Origin: Peptacetobacter hiranonis
GTDB taxonomy: Bacteria; Bacillota; Clostridia; Peptostreptococcales; Peptostreptococcaceae
Direction of reading: 5' to 3'
DNA length: 64,000 nucleotides
Assembly (NCBI RefSeq): GCF_008151785.1
Contig: NZ_CP036523.1
Location: 992,001 to 1,056,000, forward strand
Shown here: piece after piece, positions 45,139 to 53,419 of the stretch
Layout of the letters: each line of letters begins with the position of its first letter
How positions within the stretch are numbered: the stretch's first letter is position 1
Notes under the pieces: model-generated
What the model was told of the DNA's origin: nothing
Databases searched by the model: none
What the model saw: only the letters and a program-made list of their open reading frames with translations
Translations under genes and position numbers: made by a program

Positions 45139-46428
45139 ATGAAACTAGAATTAGGCAAAATACGTATCGATGATATTCAGTTCGGTGAAGAAATATGTGT
45201 AAAAAATCACACACTTTTCGTTAATAAGCAGGAAATTATCGACCTTGTATTAGAAGACGATAAGATAAAAGACTGTAAAATCGAACTAGCTAAACCAGGA
45301 GAGTCTACAAGAATAACTCCTGTAAAAGACGTTATAGAACCTAGAGTTAAAGTTAGTGGTGGAGGAGAAATTTTCCCAGGTGTTATAGGAAAAGTTAATC
45401 CAACAGTTGGAAATGGTAGAACTCATGCACTTGATGGTGCTTGCGTTATAACAGTAGGTAAGATAGTTGGTTTCCAGGAAGGTGTAATAGACATGAGTGG
45501 ACCAGCTGCAGATTACTGCCCATTCTCTAAAACTAACAATATATGTGTAGTAGTTGAACCACAGGAAGGTTTAGAAACTCATGTATATGAAAGAGCAGCT
45601 AGATTAGCTGGACTTAAAGTAGCTGCACACATAGGAAAAGCAGGAAAAGATATAGAACCAGATAGTATAGAAACTTTTGAAACAAAACCTATATTTGAAC
45701 AGGCTGCAGAATATCCAGATCTACCAAAGATAGGATATGTTCACATGCTTCAGTCACAGGGATTACTTCACGATACATATTATTACGGAGTTGATGCTAA
45801 ACAGATAGTACCAACATTTATGTATCCAGAAGAAATAATGGACGGAGCTATAGTATCTGGAAACTGTGTTGCACCTTGTGATAAGGTTACAACATATCAT
45901 CATTTCCACAATCCGGTAATAGAAGATTTATTTAAACGCCATGGAAAAGAATTAAACTTCATGGGTGTTATATTAACAAATGAAAATGTATTCTTAGCAG
46001 ATAAAGAAAGACATTCAGATATGGTTGCTAAATTGGCAGAATGGATGGGACTTGACGGATTACTAATAACTGAAGAAGGTTACGGTAACCCTGATACAGA
46101 CTTAATGATGAACTGCAGAAAAGTAGCAAACAAAGGTATAAAAGTAGCTATAATAACTGATGAATTCCCAGGAAAAGACGGAAAATCACAGTCATTAGCA
46201 GATACTTGTAAAGAAGCAGATGCAATGGTATCTTGCGGACAAGGTAATGCAGTACTTCACTTCCCACCAATGGATAGAATAATAGGAATGACTGATTACA
46301 TAGAAAATCAGATAGGTGGATGGTCTGGATGTATGAATGAAGACGGAAGCTTTGATGCAGAACTTCAGATAATAATAGCATCTACAATAGCTAATGGATT
46401 CAACAAACTTGCAGCAAGAGGAAATTAA
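45139..46428 (+). CDS. grdE: Glycine/sarcosine/betaine reductase component B, alpha/beta proprotein
   Basis: The protein is 429 residues. It is a proprotein cut at an internal Cys to make two subunits with a pyruvoyl group; the site is visible as GNCVAPCDK (about residue 242). Component B takes the amino acid, bound through the pyruvoyl group, and passes the acetyl moiety to selenoprotein A. With grdB it forms a two-gene unit. The substrate (glycine, or sarcosine as GrdG, or betaine as GrdI) cannot be settled from sequence alone because trxA, grdA, grdC and grdD are absent here. Confidence 0.88.
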   Translation: MKLELGKIRIDDIQFGEEICVKNHTLFVNKQEIIDLVLEDDKIKDCKIELAKPGESTRITPVKDVIEPRVKVSGGGEIFPGVIGKVNPTVGNGRTHALDGACVITVGKIVGFQEGVIDMSGPAADYCPFSKTNNICVVVEPQEGLETHVYERAARLAGLKVAAHIGKAGKDIEPDSIETFETKPIFEQAAEYPDLPKIGYVHMLQSQGLLHDTYYYGVDAKQIVPTFMYPEEIMDGAIVSGNCVAPCDKVTTYHHFHNPVIEDLFKRHGKELNFMGVILTNENVFLADKERHSDMVAKLAEWMGLDGLLITEEGYGNPDTDLMMNCRKVANKGIKVAIITDEFPGKDGKSQSLADTCKEADAMVSCGQGNAVLHFPPMDRIIGMTDYIENQIGGWSGCMNEDGSFDAELQIIIASTIANGFNKLAARGN

Positions 46429-46525
46429 TAATAGAAGAAATTAAACTTATTTTAGATAAGATTATTTTTAATGGTAATCGAGAAATGTTGAGATATTAAA
46501 TTTACCGGAAAGGGGATATATCAAG

Positions 46526-47845
46526 ATGGCAAAATATAAAATAGTTCATTATATAAATCAGTTCTTTGCCAATGTAGGTGGAGAAGATATGGCAGATTAT
46601 AAGCCAGAGCTTAGAGAAGGAGCAGTAGGACCAGGGCTTAAATTAAATGAGTTACTTGGAGAAGATTATGAAATAGTTGGAACTATAATATGTGGTGATA
46701 ACTACTTCGGCGAAAATCTTGATGAAGCAACTGGAATTGTTTTAGACATGGTTAAAAAATGTGAAGCTGATGCAGTAGTTGCAGGACCAGCATTCAACGC
46801 AGGTAGATATGGTGTTGCATGTGGTACAGCTTGTAAAGCAATAGAAGAAGAGTTAAATATACCTACAGTTACAGGAATGTACGTAGAAAACCCTGGTGTA
46901 GATATGTTTAGAAAAGATTTATTAATAGTTGAAACTCCAAACTCAGCAGCAGGTATGAGAAAAGTTCTTCCTAAAATAGCTAAATTAGTAAAAAAATTAG
47001 TTGAAGGTGAAGAAGTTTTAGGACCTAAAGAAGAAGGATATATTGAAAGAGGTATAAGAGTTAACTACTTCGCTGAAAAGAGAGGATCTGACAGAGCAAT
47101 AGATATGCTACTTAAAAAAATAAAAGGCGAAGAATATGTAACTGAATACGAAATGCCAGTATTTGACAGAGTAGATCCTGCTGAACCAGTTAAAGATATA
47201 AAAAATGCTACAATAGCAATAGTTACATCTGGTGGTGTAGTTCCAACAGGAAACCCAGACCACATAGAATCTTCAAATGCAACTAAATACGGTGAATATA
47301 GCATAGCTGGAATGGAAACCATGAGCAAAGATGATTTCACTACTATACATGGTGGATATGATAGACAGTTTGTTATGGAAAATCCAAACTTAGTTGTTCC
47401 TCTTGATGTTTTAAGAGAGTTAGAAAAAGAAGGTGAATTTGGAAAATTATACGATTCATTCTTCACAACTACAGGTACTGGTACAGCAACAGGAAGTGCT
47501 GCTAAATTCGGTGATGATATAGGTAAAAAACTTATCGCTGATGGTGTAGACGCTGTTATACTAGTTTCTACTTGAGGTACTTGTACTCGTTGCGGTGCAA
47601 CAATGGTTAAAGGGATAGAAAAATACGGAATCCCAGTAGTGCATATGGCTACAGTTGTTCCTATTTCATTAACAATAGGTGCAAATAGAATAATCCCAGG
47701 TGTTGGTATCCCATATCCTTTAGGAGATCCAACTCAGGGTGAAGTTGATTCTAAGAAAATAAGAATGAATATGGTTAAGAGAGCTCTTAAAGTTCTTCAG
47801 ACTCCAGTTGATGGACAGACTGTATTCGAAACAGATGATTTTTAA
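46526..47845 (+). CDS. grdB: Glycine/sarcosine/betaine reductase component B, gamma subunit (selenoprotein)
   Basis: The gene is 439 codons with an in-frame UGA at 47573-47575 (LVST-U-GTCTRCGATM), the known selenocysteine site of GrdB-type subunits. The frame continues unchanged to TAA at 47845. The hairpin GTTGC-GGT-GCAAC lies 13 bp after the UGA. The selenol attacks the substrate held by the alpha/beta pyruvoyl subunit. Automatic callers split it into two ORFs. It could be GrdF or GrdH by substrate. Confidence 0.92.
47576..47601 (+). promoter_or_regulatory. Bacterial SECIS hairpin of grdB
   Basis: GTTGC (47589-47593), loop GGT, GCAAC (47597-47601). It starts 13 nt past the UGA, the normal window for SelB recruitment. 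Confidence 0.65.
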
Positions 47846-47857
47846 TATAGCTTAATA

Positions 47858-47926
47858 CATAAGGGCTAACCGACCTCCTATAAGAGAGAGTTTTCATAGC
47901 ATTCGGTTATGCCCTTATTTTTTATT
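47858..47926 (+). terminator. Rho-independent terminator after grdB
   Basis: ATAAGGGC-x-AACCGA pairs with TCGGTT-x-GCCCTTAT across a 30-nt loop, and a T-run follows. Confidence 0.85.
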
Positions 47927-47976
47927 TGATATTAAATATTTATGTTGTACAGCAATATATTAATAGTTGTATATAC

Positions 47977-48333
47977 TTACATTAATATAAGTGCAATTAT
48001 AACTAGCATACCTACAACACCAATAAATGCAAAGAAGTTTAAAAGATAATTAAGAGCAGTTTTTGCAGTTTGGAAGTCTTCATACATTTTAGATACTTTT
48101 TCATCGCTTTGATTATTTTCTCTGACGTCATCTAAATCTATGTCCTTTATCAGTTTGTCAAGAGATATATTAAAGAAGTCACTTAGTAATACAAGTTTTT
48201 GAAAGTCAGGATAGCTTTGTCCAAGTTCCCACTTTGATATAGTTTGTCTAGATACTCCTAGTTCGTTTCCAAGTTCTTCTTGTGATAGTCCTTTTGCTTT
48301 TCTTAGTTCGATTAGTTTTTCGTTGAATTTCAT
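47977..48333 (-). CDS. XRE-family regulator with C-terminal membrane helix
   Basis: The protein is 118 residues. The helix-turn-helix is at 5-60 (LSQEELGNELGVSRQTISKWELGQSYP). One hydrophobic helix ends the protein (about 95-117). AGGAGTG lies before the ATG at 48333, so the longer frame to 48396 is not used. It is divergent from a small operon starting at 48688 and may be its regulator. Confidence 0.82.
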   Translation of the reverse strand: MKFNEKLIELRKAKGLSQEELGNELGVSRQTISKWELGQSYPDFQKLVLLSDFFNISLDKLIKDIDLDDVRENNQSDEKVSKMYEDFQTAKTALNYLLNFFAFIGVVGMLVIIALILM

Positions 48334-48687
48334 ATAAATCACTCCTAAGTTAGTTTTCTTATAAAAATAATAGCAAAATATATGAGTTTTACGCAACCAA
48401 TAAAGGTTGGCAATTTGTCAATTAGAGTTAACATTGGCTTAATTTCAAGGGTTTAGGAAGTAATAAATATAAAACTGTATATTCTGTGAAATTTTAAGTA
48501 TTTTAAATTTTAAAAACTATTAAATGAAAGAATTTATTGTTATAATAAAAATATAGGATGTATGTAAGATGATTTTATTTTATAAAGGTTATTATTATAA
48601 TGAATATAAAGTTTAGCCTACATTCTAAGTTAAGGAAATAGAAATGAATTGTTAGCTATATTTAGCTGATAGATAAGGAGGAGTATT
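48334..48687. other. Divergent intergenic region
   Basis: The 354 bp separate the XRE gene from the plus-strand genes. A short inverted repeat CAACC (48394-48398)/GGTTG (48405-48409) sits near the XRE promoter and may be its operator. No gene is seen. Confidence 0.45.
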
Positions 48688-48924
48688 TTGAAAGAGATAG
48701 TAATAAAACTGACAAGAGATACATTTGATTATAAGTTTAAGCAGTATGAAGGGAAGTTTTTCCATGCTACTATAGATGAAAATAGTGATATAGTGAAGTA
48801 TAAGGTTACTTCTGATGAAGCTGGTAAAGAGCTGAAAGAGTTTGGTAATACGCATATAAAGGATGGAAACTTTTTATTTATTCCGCAGCTAGATATTTAT
48901 ATTGATTTAAAGAAGATGAAATAA
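48688..48924 (+). CDS. Small protein of unknown function
   Basis: The protein is 78 residues, charged and soluble, with alternating strand-like segments (FFHATIDENSDIVKYKV; FLFIPQLDIYIDLKKM). No family is recognised. The start is TTG at 48688 with AAGGAGGAG just upstream, a strong site. It is followed after 18 bp by the phosphatase gene. Confidence 0.6.
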   Translation: MKEIVIKLTRDTFDYKFKQYEGKFFHATIDENSDIVKYKVTSDEAGKELKEFGNTHIKDGNFLFIPQLDIYIDLKKMK

Positions 48925-48942
48925 TTTGAAGGGAGAAGTTAA

Positions 48943-49404
48943 ATGATAAATGTAATGATGGTTTGCCATGGGAATATATGTCGCTCAACTATGGCAGAAT
49001 TTGTTTTAAAGGATATGGTAGAAAAAGAAGGATTAGCAGATAAATTCCACATAGAATCTTCAGCGACAAGCAGAGAAGAAATTGGAAATCCAGTACACCA
49101 TGGAACAAGAAAAAAACTAGCAGAAGTTGGAATATCAACTGCTGGAAAATACGCAAGACAGATAACTAAAAAAGACTACAAAGATTTCGACTATATACTA
49201 ATAATGGATGATATGAACAGAAGAAACCTAAAAAGAGTAGTTGGAGAGGATGTAGACAACAAAGTATACAAACTACTTCATTTTGCAGGAAGTGAAAGGG
49301 ATATAGCAGATCCTTGGTACACAGGAAACTTTGATGTTACTTACGATGATGTAATGGAAGGATGTAGTGCTTTCTTAGAATACTGCAAACAGAATGAATT
49401 GTAG
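48943..49404 (+). CDS. Low-molecular-weight protein tyrosine phosphatase
   Basis: The protein is 153 residues. The P-loop CHGNICRST (Cys8, Arg14) lies at the N terminus, and the general acid Asp is in ADPWYTGNFD. This is a complete catalytic set. Such enzymes remove phosphate from tyrosine or arginine residues. It lies in a loose cluster with small enzymes (GNAT, flavoprotein). Confidence 0.93.
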   Translation: MINVMMVCHGNICRSTMAEFVLKDMVEKEGLADKFHIESSATSREEIGNPVHHGTRKKLAEVGISTAGKYARQITKKDYKDFDYILIMDDMNRRNLKRVVGEDVDNKVYKLLHFAGSERDIADPWYTGNFDVTYDDVMEGCSAFLEYCKQNEL

Positions 49405-49424
49405 TAGTTAAAAGAGGAGTAATT

Positions 49425-49886
49425 ATGAGTTCGATAAAATACGAAATAATAAGTTTAATAGATAGACAGGATTTAAAAGACGAAGCAGCGAATTGGTTTA
49501 GCTCTAAGTGGAGTGTTCCAAAAGAGGCTTATTTAGAAAGTATGGAAGAGTGTTTTACAGGAGAAAGTCCAGTTCCTCAATGGTATGTAGCAATTGAAGA
49601 AGGAAGAATAATTGGTGGATTGGGAGTTATAGAAAATGACTTTCATGAAAGAAAAGACCTTGCGCCAAATGTATGCGCTGTATTTGTTGAGGAAGATAGA
49701 CGTTGCAATGGAATTGCAGGTGCTTTATTAAATCACGTATGCGAAGATATGAAAAACAAAGGCATTGATACATTATATCTTCTTACAGACCATGACTCAT
49801 TCTATGAAAAATATGGATGGGAATATTTCTGTGAAGCTTATGGAGATGGAGAAGAAAAACCTTCTAGTATGTATATACATAGATAA
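49425..49886 (+). CDS. GNAT-family acetyltransferase
   Basis: The protein is 153 residues. The acetyl-CoA site shows VCAVFVEEDRRCNGIAGALL (motif A, RxxGxA type), with a YEKYGWEYF motif B near the end. The substrate is unknown. It starts 20 bp after the phosphatase stop, so co-transcription is likely. Confidence 0.88.
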   Translation: MSSIKYEIISLIDRQDLKDEAANWFSSKWSVPKEAYLESMEECFTGESPVPQWYVAIEEGRIIGGLGVIENDFHERKDLAPNVCAVFVEEDRRCNGIAGALLNHVCEDMKNKGIDTLYLLTDHDSFYEKYGWEYFCEAYGDGEEKPSSMYIHR

Positions 49887-49951
49887 ACAAGTTATATAGT
49901 GATAAATAAAGCTATATAATATAGTTAAAAACTTATAAAAGGGGTGTTAAC

Positions 49952-50569
49952 ATGAAAGTATTATTAATCAACGGAAGTCCACACGCAAATGGATGCACAT
50001 ACACAGCACTTTGCGAAGTGGAAAAAGAACTAAAGAAAAACGACATAGAAACAGAAATAATCCATGTTGGAAACAAGGATATAAGAGGATGTGTCGCTTG
50101 TGGTACTTGTAGACAAGTTGGAAGATGTGTATTTGATGATATGGTAAATGAAGTAGCTCCAAAATTTGCTGAATGTGATGGAATAATTGTAGGGTCTCCA
50201 GTATATTATGCATCAGCTAATGGTAATCTAATATCATTCTTGGATAGATTATTCTATAGTAGCAGTTGTGATAAGACTATGAAGGTAGGAGCAGCTGTTG
50301 TATCTGCAAGAAGAGGTGGATGTTCATCTACATTTGATGAATTAAACAAATACTTTACAATAGCTGGAATGCCTGTAGCATCAAGCCAGTATTGGAATAG
50401 TGTGCATGGAAACACATCAGAAGAAGTATTAAAAGACGAAGAAGGACTTCAGGTTATGAGAACTTTAGGTAAAAATATGGCATTCTTAATTAAGAGTATT
50501 GCTTTAGGTAAAGAAAAATATGGATTACCTGAAAAAGAAGCTAAAGTTGCTACAAACTTTATAAGATAA
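49952..50569 (+). CDS. NADPH-dependent FMN reductase / flavodoxin-fold protein
   Basis: The protein is 205 residues. The FMN-binding loop is INGSPHANGCT. Four Cys (GCVACGTCRQVGRCVF) resemble iron-sulfur flavoproteins. The segment GSPVYYASANGNLISFLDR is the second FMN contact. Role: electron transfer or quinone/nitro reduction. A terminator follows. Confidence 0.88.
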   Translation: MKVLLINGSPHANGCTYTALCEVEKELKKNDIETEIIHVGNKDIRGCVACGTCRQVGRCVFDDMVNEVAPKFAECDGIIVGSPVYYASANGNLISFLDRLFYSSSCDKTMKVGAAVVSARRGGCSSTFDELNKYFTIAGMPVASSQYWNSVHGNTSEEVLKDEEGLQVMRTLGKNMAFLIKSIALGKEKYGLPEKEAKVATNFIR

Positions 50570-50598
50570 TTAATAAAAATAATACGATAACACAATGA

Positions 50599-50636
50599 TA
50601 AAAGCTGGGTAAAAAATTACTCAGCTTTTATTTTAT
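50599..50636 (+). terminator. Rho-independent terminator
   Basis: AAAGCTG-GTAA pairs with TTAC-CAGCTTT, and a T-rich tail follows. Confidence 0.85.
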
Positions 50637-50714
50637 ATTTATGAAATAGATAATTAAAAGAAATATTGTATCATTTTTAAAAAGAAGTTATCATTAAAAT
50701 AAGAGGTGATAAAA

Positions 50715-51458
50715 ATGCGTTTAACAAACGAACATAATATGGACGTATCATCAAGAATGTCTCTAGATGATAACAAATTAGATATATTTATAGTAGAAGA
50801 TGACTTTGTATTAGCAAAAGAAATAAAATTACGGTTAGAAAAATACGGATATACAGCGCAAACTGTGGTAGATTTACAAAATATAACAAACGAAGTACTT
50901 ATTGCAAATCCAAAGCTAATTTTAATGGATATTAACCTTCCATATAAAGATGGATTCCAGTGGTGCAATGAGATAAGAAGATTTTTAAAAGTGCCGATAA
51001 TATTTATCTCATCAAGGGATAGCGATATGGATATCATAATGTCTATAAACATGGGTGGAGATGACTACATTGTAAAGCCATTCTCAATACAACTATTAAT
51101 TGCAAAGGTTCAGGCTGTTTTTAGGCGTGCATATTCTTATAACATCACAGCAGATAGGGAAATCATAAAAGTTGGAGAAATAACACTTAACATAGCTGAT
51201 GGAACAGTTATAAAAGATGGTATTGTTGTAGAACTAAGCAGAAATGAGTTTAAAATACTACACATATTAATGCAAAATGCAGGTAGCATTGTAAGTAGAG
51301 ATGAGATAATGGATGCACTTTGGAGCACAGATGAGTTTATTGGTGAAAATACTCTCACTGTAAACGTAACAAGACTTAGAAATAAACTAAAATCAATTGG
51401 GCTAGATGATTATATTAAAACTAAAAAAGGACAGGGCTACATAATAGAAGATTTATAA
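50715..51458 (+). CDS. BceR-like response regulator
   Basis: The protein is 247 residues. An unusual 22-residue polar extension precedes the receiver domain; Asp72 (LILMDINLPYKDG) and VKPFSI are present. The winged-helix output domain ends with IKTKKGQGYII. AGAGGTG supports the ATG at 50715. Residue 40 is encoded by CGG (50832-50834). It pairs with the kinase that follows. No transporter is adjacent, so it may control the BceAB operons at 26.8 and 59.5 kb. Confidence 0.9.
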   Translation: MRLTNEHNMDVSSRMSLDDNKLDIFIVEDDFVLAKEIKLRLEKYGYTAQTVVDLQNITNEVLIANPKLILMDINLPYKDGFQWCNEIRRFLKVPIIFISSRDSDMDIIMSINMGGDDYIVKPFSIQLLIAKVQAVFRRAYSYNITADREIIKVGEITLNIADGTVIKDGIVVELSRNEFKILHILMQNAGSIVSRDEIMDALWSTDEFIGENTLTVNVTRLRNKLKSIGLDDYIKTKKGQGYIIEDL

Positions 51459-51486
51459 TAGTAGCTATGTTTTGAGGAGAAATAAA

Positions 51487-52503
51487 ATGAAGATTATAGA
51501 TTATTTAAAAAGCAATAAAGTTTATATTCTTCTATATATACTGTTTATACTATTATTCAACATAAATGTTTACATAGATACAGGAATAGATATGGGAAAA
51601 GATAGCTTGATTTATCTTAACTTAATATTTGCACTAGCTTTGGTATTGTTTATTATATATGACTTTTTTAAGAAGAAAAAAGAGTTTGATACAATTTTGG
51701 ATACTGTTAAAGTTATAGATAGTGTAGATGTTGACGAGGAATTTAAAGATGGTATAGAAAAAGAGCTTATAAGACAGATAAAAGAAGAACATATATATTG
51801 GATGAATAAAATGGAAAAAATAGAGGACGAGTTAAAAGATGCTAATGATTATATGACAGACTGGATACACCAAGTAAAAATACCTATTTCTATACTAGAA
51901 ATTATGTCTAAAAGAGTGGATGATGCAGAGATTTCAAAAAATATAAATAGAGAAATAAAAAGAATAGACTCACTTGTTGAGCAGGCATTGTACATAATAA
52001 GATCAGGTGAATATAGCTCAGATTTTTCTATTGAAGAAGTTGAGATAGATAAAGTAATAAGAAATGTAATAAAAAAGAATAGATATTTATTTATATACAA
52101 CAAGCTAGAGATAGACATTAGTGAAATTGGATTTTCTGTTTATACAGATAGAAAATGGATAGCTCATATTATAGAGCTAATAATAGACAATGCGTGCAAG
52201 TATTCTCACGAGGGTGGAAAGATAGAGGTTTTTCCAGAGCAGCGTGAAAAATCTAGTGTTATCCATATAAAAGATTATGGAGAAGGAATAGATAAGGTAG
52301 ATTTGGATAGAATATTTGAAAAAGGATTTACAGGAAAAAATGGAAGAAACAGATTTAAATCTACAGGAATGGGGCTTTACATATCTAAAAAAATACTTAC
52401 CGCACTAGGAGATGATATAGAAGTAAATTCTGTTGAAGGTGAATTTTGTGATGTTTCGATAATATTCAACAAAGGACACGATTTCTTTAAAGTTATGCAA
52501 TAA
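51487..52503 (+). CDS. BceS-like intramembrane-sensing histidine kinase
   Basis: The protein is 338 residues. Two helices (about 11-30 and 41-60) enclose only about ten outside residues, the hallmark of BceS kinases that sense through a partner transporter. His128 is in DWIHQVKIPIS, the family box. The ATPase part has IIDNACKYS, DYGEGI and STGMGLYI. GAGGAG supports the ATG at 51487. Confidence 0.9.
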   Translation: MKIIDYLKSNKVYILLYILFILLFNINVYIDTGIDMGKDSLIYLNLIFALALVLFIIYDFFKKKKEFDTILDTVKVIDSVDVDEEFKDGIEKELIRQIKEEHIYWMNKMEKIEDELKDANDYMTDWIHQVKIPISILEIMSKRVDDAEISKNINREIKRIDSLVEQALYIIRSGEYSSDFSIEEVEIDKVIRNVIKKNRYLFIYNKLEIDISEIGFSVYTDRKWIAHIIELIIDNACKYSHEGGKIEVFPEQREKSSVIHIKDYGEGIDKVDLDRIFEKGFTGKNGRNRFKSTGMGLYISKKILTALGDDIEVNSVEGEFCDVSIIFNKGHDFFKVMQ

Positions 52504-52610
52504 AAGTAAATTATAGTAATAAACAATAAATATATAGATAAAATTGATTGTTGGTCATATATACGGGTATCTACTAAGTAAGCAATCAAAAGATGGAGGA
52601 TATAAAAATT

Positions 52611-53084
52611 ATGAGTATATATGATTATAAAGTGAAAGATATAGATGGTAATGAAGTTGATATGAGTGAATTTAAAGGGAAAACACTTCTGATATTAAAT
52701 TCAGCTACAAATTGAGGCTTCACTAAACAGTATGAAGCTCTGGAAGAGCTTTACAAAAAATATAAAGATGAAGGATTTGAAATATTAGATTTTCCTAGTG
52801 ACCAGTTTGGACAGACTCCGGGCACTGATGCTGAAGTAAAGCAGTTTGGAATTGATAAATATGGTATAACATTTAGACAGTTTTCTAAAATAGAAGTAAA
52901 TGGTGAAAATGAAGAACCTTTGTTTACATATTTAAAAGGACGGAAAACAGGTCTTGGTGGGAAAAATATTAAATGGAACTTTACTAAATTCTTAGTAGAT
53001 AAAGACGGAAATATAATAGATAGATTTCCACCAATGATGAAACCAGAAAAATTAGAAAAGAAAATAAAAAAATTATTAAAATAA
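52611..53084 (+). CDS. Selenocysteine glutathione peroxidase
   Basis: The gene is 157 codons with an in-frame UGA at 52713-52715 inside the active-site motif (NSATN-U-GFTKQY). The catalytic tetrad partners are visible: Gln in FPSDQFGQ and Trp-Asn in IKWNFTKF. It reduces peroxides with a thiol donor. Standard gene callers would truncate or miss it. Residue 111 is CGG (52941-52943), in TYLKG-x-KTG, where relatives often have Gln. GGAGG lies before the ATG. Confidence 0.92.
52716..52740 (+). promoter_or_regulatory. Bacterial SECIS hairpin of the peroxidase
   Basis: GGCTTCA (52716-52722) pairs with TGAAGCT (52733-52739), one G-U, with a 10-nt loop. It begins directly after the UGA. Confidence 0.65.
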
Positions 53085-53106
53085 AAACTTCTAAAATTAT
53101 TTTTTA

Positions 53107-53135
53107 TTGACAAATAAAAACTTTAATAATATAAT
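53107..53135 (+). promoter_or_regulatory. Consensus promoter of the riboflavin operon
   Basis: TTGACA (53107-53112) and TATAAT (53130-53135) are spaced exactly 17 bp. Transcription should start near 53142, just ahead of the riboswitch. Confidence 0.9.
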
Positions 53136-53156
53136 TAAAGTTAATTGAATAAGAAC

Positions 53157-53265
53157 TATCTTCAGGGCAGGGTGAAATTCCCTACCGGTGGTAAAGCCCA
53201 CGAGCTGCAAAGCATGATTCGGTGTAATTCCGAAGCCGACAGTAAAGTCTGGATGAAAGAAGATG
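53157..53265 (+). ncRNA. FMN riboswitch (RFN element)
   Basis: The conserved core is clear: CAGGGCAGGGTGAAATTCCC, then TACCGGTGGTAAAGCCCACG, GATTCGGTGTAATTCCG, AAGCCGACAGTAAAGTCTGG, closed by ATCTTC/GAAGAT. FMN binding should switch off the downstream rib operon. Confidence 0.97.
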
Positions 53266-53300
53266 AAAAGTACTATTTATTATATATTATAGTTTTATTT

Positions 53301-53336
53301 GCTCTGGAATGAATTAATCATTTCAGAGCTTTTTTA
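53301..53336 (+). terminator. FMN-controlled terminator
   Basis: GCTCTGGAATGA pairs with TCATTTCAGAGC, and six T follow. This is the expected expression platform. Confidence 0.88.
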
Positions 53337-53361
53337 ATTTATTTAGATAATTTTAGCACTT

Positions 53362-53402
53362 TTAAATGTCTTGGATAGCATATTATTCAAGACATTTTTT
53401 AT
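53362..53402 (+). terminator. Second terminator in the rib leader
   Basis: AAATGTCTTG pairs with CAAGACATTT, and a T-run follows. It ends just before the ribD ribosome site AGGAGG. Confidence 0.8.
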
Positions 53403-53419
53403 TTTTAGGAGGTGTTAAA

